DNA from: Alicyclobacillaceae bacterium
GTDB taxonomy: Bacteria > Bacillota > Bacilli > Alicyclobacillales > Alicyclobacillaceae
DNA: 55,664 nucleotides
Assembly (NCBI GenBank): GCA_019683615.1
Contig: JADGIC010000001.1
Location: 1-55,664, forward strand
Reading direction: 5' to 3'
Shown: piece after piece, positions 34,519 through 42,509 of the stretch
How the letters are laid out: every line of letters begins with the position of its first letter
Numbering within the stretch: the stretch's first letter is position 1
The notes under the pieces: model-generated
Seen by the model: the letters and a program-made list of their open reading frames with translations, nothing else
Database searches by the model: none
Told to the model about the DNA's origin: nothing
Position numbers and translations under genes: made by a program

Positions 34519-35004
34519 TCATGCGTTCCCGCCGCCTTCCAAGCGGCGAATCGCCAAGAAATCCGCATGCTGTTCCTCGAACGCCCGGGCTGCCCGTTCG
34601 TACTCGTCGCCCTCCGGAACGGACAACCTGGCATCTGCACCCGCACCGTCGATGCGGAACAGCACCACCGTGAGATCCCGGGCATCCCTCGGGTAGTAAG
34701 CCCCGTACGGCTGACTGCCGACGACAAAGTAGCTGCCCAAGACATACCGGACCGGCTCCGCATCGTCATCCGTCTGCACCTGAACCAGAAAAATCTGTTC
34801 CACAGCGTCCATGACGCGTTCTGTGAAGGTCCGGCCGGGATAGTCCAGCACGACCTCGCCGTCCCGCTGTTCCCGGATCAAAAACAGGAACTTGGCTTGA
34901 TCCCGCTCAAAGCACAACAACAACAAGTGTGCATTTTCAAACAAAAACGCGTACGGCGCAGCCTTGGGAAACAGCATGCGCACGTCCGACACCGTATGAG
35001 TCAC
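34519..35004 (-). CDS. DUF1292/YrzB-like protein (divergent)
   Basis: A 161-residue cytoplasmic protein. The C-terminal 80 residues (YVLGSYFVVGSQPYGAYYP ... LFRIDGAG ... SVPEGDEYERAARAFEE) follow the pattern of DUF1292 proteins, an acidic Firmicutes family; the N-terminal half (FLFENAHLLLLCFERDQAKFLF) could be a degenerate second copy. The assignment is by pattern, not close similarity. The GTG at 35004 is the likely start (GGTGA upstream); the ribosome site is weak. It follows a 43-residue membrane protein gene by 40 nt on the same strand. Confidence 0.6.
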   Translation of the reverse strand: MTHTVSDVRMLFPKAAPYAFLFENAHLLLLCFERDQAKFLFLIREQRDGEVVLDYPGRTFTERVMDAVEQIFLVQVQTDDDAEPVRYVLGSYFVVGSQPYGAYYPRDARDLTVVLFRIDGAGADARLSVPEGDEYERAARAFEEQHADFLAIRRLEGGGNA

Positions 35005-35044
35005 GCTTTCACCGTCTCTACGAATTTCCGGACTTTGCCGCCGT

Positions 35045-35176
35045 TCAAGCGTCTCCGTCCTCGATTTCCTTGGCCAACGCGCGGTCAAAGTTCTCTTTTG
35101 TCTCCGACGCGCACGTCACCAACATCCACAGCACGCCCAGCGCGGCGACAATCATGCCAATCATCCCGTTTGACAT
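35045..35176 (-). CDS. 43-residue single-pass membrane protein
   Basis: Small protein with one membrane helix (MIGMIVAALGVLWMLVTCA) followed by an acidic amphipathic tail (ETKENFDRALAKEIEDGDA). The ATG at 35176 follows GAGGAGGCGTGCAG, a strong ribosome site that rules out the longer frame. A promoter candidate lies about 80 nt upstream. First gene of a two-gene unit with the DUF1292-like gene. No family name recognised. Confidence 0.65.
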   Translation of the reverse strand: MSNGMIGMIVAALGVLWMLVTCASETKENFDRALAKEIEDGDA

Positions 35177-35256
35177 CTGCACGCCTCCTCTGCCCGACAT
35201 CACCAGGACGGCAACCGTCCTGGCCATCCGTGTACATGAAAACAGACTTCCACTTT

Positions 35257-35285
35257 AGATTAAGAATCATCCGTCCGGCGGTCAA
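35257..35285 (-). promoter_or_regulatory. Candidate promoter of the 43-residue protein / DUF1292-like unit
   Basis: TTGACC (35280-35285) and TAATCT (35257-35262) are separated by 17 bp on the minus strand. The -35 matches at five of six positions; the -10 is weaker. Confidence 0.4.
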
Positions 35286-35375
35286 GTCCGCAAGGCGAGG
35301 CAACCGGGATGCCCGCCGCTTTGCCCAAAGTGCCGGTTTTTGCACCGATGCCTCGCGTCTACCACCCGTTTCACG

Positions 35376-35381
35376 TATAAT
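35376..35381 (+). promoter_or_regulatory. Consensus -10 box for the small membrane protein-ricA unit
   Basis: TATAAT in ACGTATAATGAG lies 76 nt before the GTG at 35457. The -35 region is poor. The predicted leader contains a stem-loop (CAAGACG / CGTCTTG with inner GGCA / TGCC, about 35390-35427). Confidence 0.5.
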
Positions 35382-35456
35382 GAGGGCATCAAGACGGGCA
35401 TCTCACGGCAAAATTGCCTCGTCTTGGAAGGGGTCTGGGAAGAAGGGGGACTGCCC

Positions 35457-35660
35457 GTGCACAGGATCCGCTGGCTCTCATTCGCGTCGTGCCTGTGCAT
35501 CCTCGGCCTTTCCGTCGTTGGCCTGTGGCTGGCTTCGCCGCCTTGGCTGGCGGCAGCCGCCGTGTTGGCAGTGTGGACGGCCGCCGTCGCCAGGAAGGCT
35601 GGGATTTCCCGAAGGAACTGTGGCGGCGAAGAACAAACGGGCGTATCAGACAGGAGGTAA
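35457..35660 (+). CDS. 67-residue hypothetical membrane protein
   Basis: A short protein with two likely membrane helices (WLSFASCLCILGLSVVGLWL and PPWLAAAAVLAVWTAAVA) and a basic, polar tail. The GTG at 35457 follows GAAGAAGGGGG with suitable spacing. It sits 19 nt upstream of the ricA-type gene and probably shares its transcript. No homologue recognised. Confidence 0.5.
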   Translation: MHRIRWLSFASCLCILGLSVVGLWLASPPWLAAAAVLAVWTAAVARKAGISRRNCGGEEQTGVSDRR

Positions 35661-35679
35661 CAGGCAGGAGGTCTACAGT

Positions 35680-36063
35680 TTGAACAGGAACGAACTGTTG
35701 GCGCGAGCGGCCGAATTGGCTGATCTACTCGTGCAAGCACCCGAGATTGCCCGCTACAGGCAAGCCGAGGCGGCAATGAACCGCAACCCTGCAGCAGTGA
35801 GCAAGATCCGCCGGCTTCGGGAACTTCAGGAGCAAGTGGGTGAGTTCATGGCCAGGGGCGTGCCGGAAGTTCACTACCGTCACTTGGGACAGGAGATTGA
35901 ATCTCTGTTTGCGGAACTGGAAAAGATACCAGAGGTGCGCGAATTCATGGACGCGCAATCCGCCGTGAACGACCTCCTTCAGGACGTTACCGGGTGTTTG
36001 GCCAAAGCTGTCACGGAGCCTCCGGATCTCACGGACTCGCCACGGACACGGACCGACGATTGA
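35680..36063 (+). CDS. ricA: YlbF/YmcA family protein, RicA-like
   Basis: All-helical protein of the RicA/RicF (YmcA/YlbF) family. In B. subtilis RicA, RicF and RicT form a complex that directs RNase Y to specific transcripts and supports biofilm, competence and sporulation pathways. The 127-residue product matches YmcA best: LLARAAELADLLVQAPEI at the start and IPEVREFMDAQSAVNDLLQ near the end. It lacks the C-terminal cysteine cluster that provides Fe-S ligands in the B. subtilis protein; only one Cys (VTGCL) is present. The TTG at 35680 follows AGGAGG with 7-nt spacing; an ATG-initiated form is not available in frame nearby. Confidence 0.8.
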   Translation: MNRNELLARAAELADLLVQAPEIARYRQAEAAMNRNPAAVSKIRRLRELQEQVGEFMARGVPEVHYRHLGQEIESLFAELEKIPEVREFMDAQSAVNDLLQDVTGCLAKAVTEPPDLTDSPRTRTDD

Positions 36064-36088
36064 CGGCAGCGTATGCACGTGATACGAT
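36060..36088 (+). promoter_or_regulatory. Strong SigA promoter candidate for the DUF1292 gene
   Basis: TTGACG (36060-36065) and TACGAT (36083-36088) are separated by exactly 17 bp, and the predicted start lies about 35 nt before the GTG of the DUF1292 gene. The -35 begins inside the ricA stop codon region. Confidence 0.65.
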
Positions 36089-36129
36089 GAGTGGGTTATT
36101 TTTCCCCATCGCGGAAAGGATGGTTAAAC

Positions 36130-36441
36130 GTGGCCCAACATTCCGATTCAAACCATGAGTGGAACCAAGACGTGGACGACGACGTCATTGTTCTCGAAGA
36201 TGAGGACGGCAAGGAACACCGCTTCATCCTCGGCGAGGTTCTCACCGTCGACGAACGGGATTATGCCGTCCTGCTGCCAATTGACGAAGACTTGGAAGAG
36301 GGTGTAATTTTCCGCATTGACGGCGAAGAGGGCGACCAGATGTTGCTGTCCGAGATCGACAGTGACGAAGAGTGGGAGAAGGTCGTTCGAGTGTACAACG
36401 AAATGGAAGACGAGTTCGACGAGGACTCGGCGGAAGACTGA
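36130..36441 (+). CDS. DUF1292 family protein (YrzB type)
   Basis: A 103-residue, very acidic protein of the DUF1292/YrzB family. It has the typical IVLEDEDGKEHRFIL opening, a central YAVLLPIDEDLEEGVIFRID strand region and the C-terminal EWEKVVRVYNEMEDEF block. Function unknown in the family; in Bacilli such genes lie near yrrK/ruvX or similar housekeeping genes. The GTG at 36130 follows AAGGA. It has its own promoter and is followed by a hairpin terminator. Confidence 0.88.
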   Translation: MAQHSDSNHEWNQDVDDDVIVLEDEDGKEHRFILGEVLTVDERDYAVLLPIDEDLEEGVIFRIDGEEGDQMLLSEIDSDEEWEKVVRVYNEMEDEFDEDSAED

Positions 36442-36491
36442 GGCGAATCGAGCCTGGGTGCATAAGCGCCGACTCGCCGAGGCGCCGAAGT

Positions 36492-36545
36492 CTTGCAGGG
36501 GTGTGTTGCCGCGCCGGCGTCCGCACCCCTGCAAGCCTGCGGACA
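36492..36545. terminator. Hairpin between DUF1292 gene and cimA
   Basis: Perfect 12-bp arms CTTGCAGGGGTG / CACCCCTGCAAG around a 30-nt loop, lying between the convergent stop codons at 36441 and 36565. No T-run on either side. Confidence 0.5.
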
Positions 36546-36564
36546 CAGACCGCACTGGCCTTCC

Positions 36565-38166
36565 TCAAACCGTAGCCGGCGTCGGCTTCACCCCGGTTTT
36601 GGCCACGCACAACAAGAAATAACGAATGCTGTCCAACAAAGCTTCCCAACTCGCTTCAATCACGTTTTCAGACACGCCCACGGTCCGCCATACCTGGTCG
36701 CCGTTGGTGGATTCAATCAACACCCGCACCTTGGCCGCAGTGCCGTCGGTTTCGTCCAATACCCGCACCTTGTAGTCGGTCAGGTGCATCGTGTGAATCA
36801 CCGGGTAAGCCGGCTCTAACGCCTTTCGCAAGGCATTGTCCAACGCGTTAACCGGGCCGTTGCCCTCCGCCACCGTGTGCACAACCTGGCCATTGACCGA
36901 CAGCTTCACAATTGCTTCGGACGTGACAGCTGTCCCGCCACGGGCAGCAGCCTCCACACGCATGGACTCCACTTCGAACATTTCGTGGTACCCGCCGAAC
37001 GCGCGCATCATCATCAGCTCTTGGGTCGCCTCGGCACCCTCGAACTGATATCCCTCGTGTTCGAGCTTCTTGATGTCGTTGAGGAGCTCGCGCATCTGTT
37101 CGGTCCGGCCCTCCACGTTCAAGCCCAACTCTTGCGCGCGGTGCAACAGGTTCGAAACACCCGACAGCTCGGACACCAGGACGCGCCGCGTGTTCCCCAC
37201 CAGCTCCGGCTGAATGTGCTCGTATGTCTCCGGATTGCGCGTGATGGCGCTCACGTGGATGCCGCCCTTGTGGGCAAACGCACTGTGACCCACAAATGGC
37301 TGATAACTGTGCGAGACCAGATTGGCGATCTCACTGACGTACCGCGACGTCTCGGTCAAATGGCGGAGGTGTTCCGGCGTCGGCAAGCAGGGCCGGCCCA
37401 GTTTCAATTCAAGGTTAGGAATGATCGACGTCAAGTTGGCATTGCCGCAACGTTCGCCAATCCCGTTAATGGTTCCGTGCACCATGCTCGCCCCGGCCAA
37501 GACTGCCGCCAACGTGTTCGCCACCGCCAACTCGCAATCGTTGTGCGTGTGGATGCCGACGCGCACAGGCACTTTCTCGCAGACAACGCGAACGATGTCG
37601 GCAATTTGGTCGGGTAGGCTGCCGCCATTGGTGTCACACAACGTCACCCAGTCCGCACCGGCTTCGGCCGCTCTCCGTACTGTCGCCAGCGCATACTCGG
37701 CGTTGTGGCGATACCCGTCAAAAAAGTGCTCCGCGTCAAAAATGACCTCACGCCCCTGCCGTTTCAGGTAAGCCACGGTTTCTGAAATCATCGCCAAGTT
37801 CTCTTCCAGCGACACGCGCAGCGCCTCGTGGACGTGAAAATCCCACGCCTTTCCCACAATCGTGATCACCGGCGTACCGGCATCCAGCAACGCCTGCACG
37901 CCCTCATCGTGCTCCACCGCTACGTTTGGGCGCCGGGTGCTGCCAAATGCTGCGAGTTTGGCATTGCGCAGCGACAACTCCGTGCGGGATCGCCGGAAAA
38001 ATTCCTGGTCTTTCGGATTGGCCGCCGGGAAACCGCCCTCAATGTAAGCGATGCCCAAATAGTCTAATTTTTGAGCGATCCGCAACTTGTCGGCAACCGT
38101 GAGACTGACGCCTTCCGCCTGCGTTCCGTCGCGAAGCGTGGTATCCAACAGCAGTACCCTGTCCAT
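36565..38166 (-). CDS. cimA: Citramalate synthase CimA
   Basis: Condenses pyruvate with acetyl-CoA to (R)-citramalate, the entry to the threonine-independent route to isoleucine. The 533-residue protein belongs to the DRE-TIM HMGL-like family: LLDTTLRDGTQAEGVSL near the start, THNDCELAVANTLAAV with the metal ligands, and NGIGERCGNANL. It has a C-terminal regulatory domain (about 410-533) like LeuA, suggesting feedback control by isoleucine. Its CimA-type opening (long barrel, DAEHFFDGY) separates it from LeuA and homocitrate synthase. The ATG at 38166 follows GAGGAGCCGAT. A single gene, away from ilv/leu operons. Confidence 0.93.
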   Translation of the reverse strand: MDRVLLLDTTLRDGTQAEGVSLTVADKLRIAQKLDYLGIAYIEGGFPAANPKDQEFFRRSRTELSLRNAKLAAFGSTRRPNVAVEHDEGVQALLDAGTPVITIVGKAWDFHVHEALRVSLEENLAMISETVAYLKRQGREVIFDAEHFFDGYRHNAEYALATVRRAAEAGADWVTLCDTNGGSLPDQIADIVRVVCEKVPVRVGIHTHNDCELAVANTLAAVLAGASMVHGTINGIGERCGNANLTSIIPNLELKLGRPCLPTPEHLRHLTETSRYVSEIANLVSHSYQPFVGHSAFAHKGGIHVSAITRNPETYEHIQPELVGNTRRVLVSELSGVSNLLHRAQELGLNVEGRTEQMRELLNDIKKLEHEGYQFEGAEATQELMMMRAFGGYHEMFEVESMRVEAAARGGTAVTSEAIVKLSVNGQVVHTVAEGNGPVNALDNALRKALEPAYPVIHTMHLTDYKVRVLDETDGTAAKVRVLIESTNGDQVWRTVGVSENVIEASWEALLDSIRYFLLCVAKTGVKPTPATV

Positions 38167-38413
38167 ATCGGCTCCTCGTTCCCTCATTCTGCACCCGCTC
38201 ACCGGCCTTTTCGATACGGTGAAGTCGGACCTTGCCTTGGTCCGCCGGTCGAGTGGAACGGAATTCCCTCGTCCGGCAGCATGCCCAACCGGATGGCCCT
38301 CGCGGATCTTCCTATTACATTACCAGAACCGCGCAGATTTGACCATTCCCAGTGTCCCGCACAAGCGCCCGAGGAGACAGGCAAGGCCCGCGTCCCAGAC
38401 CCAAGACCGGTCA

Positions 38414-38971
38414 TCAGCAACTACGATACCGCTCCAAAAAGGCCAAAAACTCCTCCCGCGTGCGTCCGCTGTGGCGAAAGACCCCGCGCATCACTGATGT
38501 CGTGACCAACGCCGGCATACGCACACCGCGCATCATCATGCACAGGTGCTGTCCCTGGGCCACCACGGCTACATCATCCGTACCCACCGTACGCGAGACC
38601 TTGTCGGCCACCTGCTGCACAAGCCGCTCCTGCACCTGCAACCGGTGAGCGCATTCCTGAGCGATGCGACCGAACTTGGAAAGACCGAGGATGCGTTGCG
38701 CGCTGACGTACCCGATGGTCAACTCCGACCAAAACGGTAACAAATGGTGTTCGCACAGGCTCCACACCTTCAATCCGCTGACAACGACCATTTGATCGGC
38801 CTCCACGGATTCAAAGGTGGTCTCCAGCGACCCGGGGTCGTGCTCGATGAACTCCTTCCACCAATTCGCCCAGCGACGCGGCGTCTCCTGCAATCCCTCA
38901 CGATCCGGGTTCTCACCGATGGCCACCAGCAATTCCCGGCCTATCTGCTCCAACCTCCCGACATCAACCAT
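38414..38971 (-). CDS. folE: GTP cyclohydrolase I FolE
   Basis: Zinc enzyme that converts GTP to 7,8-dihydroneopterin triphosphate, the start of folate and related pathways. The 185-residue protein has the zinc ligands Cys73, His76 (SLCEHHLLPF) and Cys144 (QHLCMMMRGV), plus GLSKFGRIAQECAHRLQVQERL. The normal ARHxC context reads AQGQHLC, a small variation. The ATG at 38971 follows AAGGGGATG. Upstream in-frame extension to 39355 is unsupported. It shares the strand with cimA but a 247-bp gap with a separate promoter-like -10 (38314-38319) separates them. Confidence 0.95.
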   Translation of the reverse strand: MVDVGRLEQIGRELLVAIGENPDREGLQETPRRWANWWKEFIEHDPGSLETTFESVEADQMVVVSGLKVWSLCEHHLLPFWSELTIGYVSAQRILGLSKFGRIAQECAHRLQVQERLVQQVADKVSRTVGTDDVAVVAQGQHLCMMMRGVRMPALVTTSVMRGVFRHSGRTREEFLAFLERYRSC

Positions 38972-39288
38972 CAGGTCATCCCCTTCCGAACAGCCATGTC
39001 CGGGTTCGTCCTTGGCCGAAGCGGTCACGCATGGCGGCGGACACCGCCCCGTACAGCCGCTGGCGGGGCCTGGGTGCAAAAGCCCGCCGGAAAGCTTTTT
39101 GAAATCACGTCCAGTATAACCAGGCCTGCAGCCCCAATGCACAAAGCGGTTGCGGCGCCACCGCCCGCAAACGCTTGGGAGGACGTTGCACATGCAGGCT
39201 TGGGCCCAACGCCGGACGTTTGGTATATTGTGTAGACGATCTGGCTTATGCTTGGCCACGCCAAGGCGAGACGGAGAGGTGACCACAC
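38972..39288. other. 317-bp divergent intergenic region of folE and the aldo/keto reductase
   Basis: No gene seen. On the minus strand a TATACT -10 candidate (39113-39118) would give folE a leader of about 135 nt containing GC-rich stems (GGCGGG / CCCGCC around 39060-39090). On the plus strand TTGGGC-N18-TATATT serves the aldo/keto reductase. No tetrahydrofolate riboswitch could be recognised. Confidence 0.4.
39200..39229 (+). promoter_or_regulatory. Candidate promoter of the aldo/keto reductase
   Basis: TTGGGC (39200-39205) and TATATT (39224-39229) with 18-bp spacing, about 60 nt before the start codon. Confidence 0.45.
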
Positions 39289-40263
39289 GTGGAATATCGC
39301 TTTCTGGGCCGCAGCGGTTTACAGGTGTCCGCGCTGGGGCTGGGTACGAACGCATTTGGCGGCCGTACCGACCGGTGGACGTCCATCCGCATCATCCATC
39401 AGGCGCTCGATGCGGGGATCACACTGTTGGACACGGCGAACATTTATACTGGCGGACAATCCGAGGAGATCATCGGCGAAGCGGTGGCAGGACGGCGCCA
39501 CCAGGTCGTTCTGGCCACCAAGGCCGGGGCCCGGAAGGGAACCGGCCCGATGCAAGGCGGATCGTCAAGAACCCACCTTTACCAAGAACTCGAGGGCAGT
39601 TTGCGGCGGCTGCGCACTGATTACATTGACCTGTACCAAATTCACATGTTTGACCCGCACACACCCTTGGAAGAAACGCTGCGCACGTTGGACGATTTCG
39701 TCCGCTCCGGCAAGGTGCGTTACATCGGTGCATCCAATTACGCAGCCTGGGAACTGATGAAAGCGCTTGGGATTAGCGACCGGATGGGACTCGCCCGCTA
39801 CGTGTCTGTCCAGCCGTCGTACTCCCTGGCCGACCGCACGGTGGAACGAGAATTGGTACCGCTGTGTCTCGACCAAGGGGTGGGCATCATCCCGTACTTC
39901 CCGCTGGCCGGCGGCCTGTTGACCGGGAAGTACACGTCCACTGAGCACGCCCCTGCCGGATCGCGGCTGGAAAAAGAGCGCAGGTTCGCGCATTGGTTGA
40001 CGCCTGAAAACGTCGCGCTGGGGCAAGAGGTGGCACGGATCGCTGCCGAGGCCGGCGTCAGCCCCGGCGCCTTGGCCATCGCCTGGCTGTTGCGGCGACC
40101 GGCGGTATCCACTGTCATCGCCGGCGCGTCAAAACCGGAGCAGCTCTCGGAAAACCTGAGCGCACTGGATATCCGGGTGGACGACAGCGTCTTCGCGGAA
40201 CTGGACCGCATCAGCGCGTCCCGCGTCTACGGTCCTCCGTTTGAGACGTTTCGCTTGTCTTGA
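39289..40263 (+). CDS. Aldo/keto reductase
   Basis: NADPH-dependent TIM-barrel oxidoreductase of 324 residues. The catalytic tetrad can be placed: Asp in LLDTANIY, Tyr in the same NIYTGG block, Lys in VLATKAG, and His in YQIHMFD. C-terminal coenzyme motifs VIAGASKPEQLSENL match the AKR superfamily (PdxI/YdbC/Tas-like subgroup). Substrate cannot be told from sequence; it may reduce aldehydes or act on sugars. The GTG at 39289 follows GGAGAGGTGACC. Single gene with own promoter, followed by a hairpin shared with the convergent rarD gene. Confidence 0.9.
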   Translation: MEYRFLGRSGLQVSALGLGTNAFGGRTDRWTSIRIIHQALDAGITLLDTANIYTGGQSEEIIGEAVAGRRHQVVLATKAGARKGTGPMQGGSSRTHLYQELEGSLRRLRTDYIDLYQIHMFDPHTPLEETLRTLDDFVRSGKVRYIGASNYAAWELMKALGISDRMGLARYVSVQPSYSLADRTVERELVPLCLDQGVGIIPYFPLAGGLLTGKYTSTEHAPAGSRLEKERRFAHWLTPENVALGQEVARIAAEAGVSPGALAIAWLLRRPAVSTVIAGASKPEQLSENLSALDIRVDDSVFAELDRISASRVYGPPFETFRLS

Positions 40264-40286
40264 CCTTCCCGGGATCAGGAGCAATA

Positions 40287-40319
40287 ACGGGCCGTCCCAC
40301 TCCGCCGGGACCGGCCCGT
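40287..40319. terminator. Hairpin between aldo/keto reductase and rarD
   Basis: ACGGGCC-G-TCCC pairs with GGGACCGGCCCGT with one bulge, 23 nt after the reductase stop and before the convergent rarD stop. Confidence 0.55.
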
Positions 40320-40381
40320 CCCGTCGTCCACGGGCATCCCCTGCGGCTCTCGCCATGCCCTCGGCAGAACGGTCGTTTCCC

Positions 40382-41308
40382 TCAGCCCGCAGCCGCCGGC
40401 CCTGACTCCGCCGACAGACGCGGTTTCTGCGTGCCGGAGCGGTGGCGGAACAGACCGAACGAGAACAGCGCGCACGCCAGCCAAATACAGGCAAACGCCA
40501 TCATATCCGCCCGGCCAAATCGTTCGTGGTCAACGAGTACGCCAATCAACAGTGAAATGGTCGGCGACAGATACTGCACGAACCCCAGTGTGGCCAAGTC
40601 CAATCCTGCAGCGCCCATGCCGAACCACAGCAGCGGCGTAGCCGTGGCCACACCAGCCAAAAGCAACAGCACCAGTTGCAGGGGCGGCAACGCGGCCGCA
40701 TGGTCCGCCCCGGCTGCGTGCAGGAACAGCAAGTAGGCGAGCGAGGCAGGGAACACAAACGTGGTCTCCCACGTCAAACTGACCATCGCCTCGGCAGGCG
40801 CTTTTTTCTTAATCAAGCCGTACAACCCGAACGACATCGCAAGCACGCCGGCAAGCCAAGGCGGTTGCCCGTACGCCCACACCGAAATCCCCACGCCGAC
40901 CGCTGCCACTCCCAACGCCGACCAGCGCCACAGGTCCAGCCGCTCGCGCAGGACGATGACGCCCAGCAGTGCGTTCACCAAAGGGTTGACGTAGTAACCA
41001 AGACTCGCCTCCACCACCTGGCCGGTATTGACGGTCTCTATGAATGTCAGCCAATTCACGCTGATCAGCGCGGCGCCGATTCCCATCCACAGCAGTTGCT
41101 TCCGCCGGCCCCGCTGCACCATCGCCCAAGCGTCGTTCACCCGTCCGGACAGTGCCAACAGGATCCAGACAAAGACCGCTGACCATACCATCCGGTGAGC
41201 CAATACCTCAAGGGCCGGCAATGATTTAAACACCTGCCAATAGAGAGGGAGAAACCCCCAACCCCCGTAAGCCAAGAGCGCGTAGACGAGTCCCTTGCGC
41301 GTAAACAT
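40382..41308 (-). CDS. rarD: EamA-family transporter RarD
   Basis: Drug/metabolite transporter superfamily protein of 308 residues with ten hydrophobic segments arranged as two EamA repeats. The start FTRKGLVYALLAYGGWGFLPLYWQ and the block VNWLTFIETVNTGQVVEASLGYYVNPL are typical of RarD, a protein often annotated as chloramphenicol-sensitive or as a small-molecule exporter; substrate unknown. The ATG at 41308 follows GGAGGCACAAC. Its leader carries a 12-bp tandem repeat. Confidence 0.88.
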   Translation of the reverse strand: MFTRKGLVYALLAYGGWGFLPLYWQVFKSLPALEVLAHRMVWSAVFVWILLALSGRVNDAWAMVQRGRRKQLLWMGIGAALISVNWLTFIETVNTGQVVEASLGYYVNPLVNALLGVIVLRERLDLWRWSALGVAAVGVGISVWAYGQPPWLAGVLAMSFGLYGLIKKKAPAEAMVSLTWETTFVFPASLAYLLFLHAAGADHAAALPPLQLVLLLLAGVATATPLLWFGMGAAGLDLATLGFVQYLSPTISLLIGVLVDHERFGRADMMAFACIWLACALFSFGLFRHRSGTQKPRLSAESGPAAAG

Positions 41309-41655
41309 GTTGTGCCTCCGTCCATCTGAAATGAACAGCCCTCCAGGCTTGGGATGTCCGCCGCCCAAACAAGCCCGGTACCTGAGACCCTACCTGAACC
41401 ATTTCCTGAACCATTTTCTGATTGTAACGCAATCCGGCCCCGTCGGTACCCCGTGTGGACCGATTTCCTGGTTTTGCAAGGCGACGTGACCTCCGGGGGA
41501 CATACGGTATACGGTACCTGCCCGGATGGATCTCACGGGCGGAGCGCAGCGAATCAACCATACGAGGGCGGGAGCGTGTACAGAGGGTTCGTCGCTGCAG
41601 GAGTTGGAGCTGACTGCAATGGGGACGACCTGAAGGGATGACCGGACGTGTGCAA
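41309..41655. other. 347-bp upstream region of rarD with tandem repeats
   Basis: No gene. On the minus strand TACAAT (41421-41426) is a plausible -10 for rarD. Two exact 12-bp copies (CCTGAACCATTT on the plus strand, 41393-41416) sit right at the predicted transcript start. Further up, TACGGTA occurs twice in tandem near 41507-41520. The rest appears featureless GC-rich sequence. Confidence 0.5.
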
Positions 41656-42441
41656 TCAAGGGTCCGCGAGGACAACCGCGATCCCCTGCAGTTCCGGACT
41701 TGCCGCCGGGAACTTCGTCATGACCAGCGGGTCGTGCCCGGGGACAACCCGCTGCTCATCACCGGCCAGAGCACGCAGCTGGTCGAACGCGCCATACATG
41801 TCTGCCAGGTTGTGAACAATGGAAAATGGCCGATCCTCCAAGAAGTTCCTGTAGAAGTGGGCAGCGTCCGAAGCCAATACCAAGGGACCAGTTGCCGTCT
41901 GCACGCGAACGACCTGCAGGCCCGCGGAGTGTCCGCCGACGCGGTGAACGCTGATGCCTGGCAGGATTTCTTCAGCTCCGTCGACGAAGCGCAGGCGCCC
42001 TTCGAAATTCATCTGCACACAGGAGACCACGTCATTCACCTCGACGAGACCGCGAAACGCCCCTCGCGACGCATAACGGCCTGTCCAGAATGCCATTTCG
42101 GCGTCCTGAACGTAAAACCGGGCGCCCGGCAGTTTGTCGATGTTGCCGGCGTGATCGTAGTGGAAATGAGTGAGGACGACATGGTTGACCATTTCTGGCC
42201 GAATGCCTAGGAGTGAGAGGGCGGCAATCGGGCAACGAAGGTGCTGTCGCCCCCGTTTCGCGGCAACCTCCGCGGTGAAGCCCGTGTCGATGAGCACCGT
42301 GTGCGAGTCCGACCGGGCGACCCAGACATAGTAACTGAGCGGCATCGGGTTGGTCTCGTGCGGATCCGCATGTCCGTAGAAGTTTTCGTGGCTCACGGCA
42401 TGCTTCCTCGCGTATTCCACGGCATACACCTGGTAGTGCAC
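41656..42441 (-). CDS. Metallo-beta-lactamase-fold hydrolase, N-acyl-homoserine-lactonase-like
   Basis: 261-residue MBL-fold enzyme with a complete dinuclear metal site: THFHYDH (residues 91-97), GGHSAG, LASDAAH and PGHDPL. The N-terminal region (HYQVYAVEYARKHAVSHENFYG) and the length match the lactonase group that includes quorum-quenching AHL lactonases and other lactone or ester hydrolases. In this neighbourhood (P450, dehydrogenases) a catabolic lactonase is an attractive alternative to quorum quenching. The GTG at 42441 follows GGGGAGGG. It is the last gene of a three-gene minus-strand group after the HIBADH-type gene. Confidence 0.85.
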   Translation of the reverse strand: MHYQVYAVEYARKHAVSHENFYGHADPHETNPMPLSYYVWVARSDSHTVLIDTGFTAEVAAKRGRQHLRCPIAALSLLGIRPEMVNHVVLTHFHYDHAGNIDKLPGARFYVQDAEMAFWTGRYASRGAFRGLVEVNDVVSCVQMNFEGRLRFVDGAEEILPGISVHRVGGHSAGLQVVRVQTATGPLVLASDAAHFYRNFLEDRPFSIVHNLADMYGAFDQLRALAGDEQRVVPGHDPLVMTKFPAASPELQGIAVVLADP

Positions 42442-42509
42442 ACCTCTTCCCTCCCCGGACAACGCGTGCCTCGACCAACAGTTACTCGTCACCAATGTAG
42501 TTGAACGCC

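Noticed and set aside
38167-38413. T-box or leucine/isoleucine leader upstream of cimA
   Set aside because: No T-box core, no leader peptide rich in branched-chain codons; only a weak -10 candidate and small stems were visible.
38972-39118. Tetrahydrofolate riboswitch upstream of folE
   Set aside because: The leader has GC-rich stems but none of the conserved THF-riboswitch sequence elements could be recognised.
41656-42441. Firm call as a quorum-quenching AHL lactonase
   Set aside because: The metal motif is shared by many lactone and ester hydrolases; the catabolic neighbourhood makes another substrate at least as likely.
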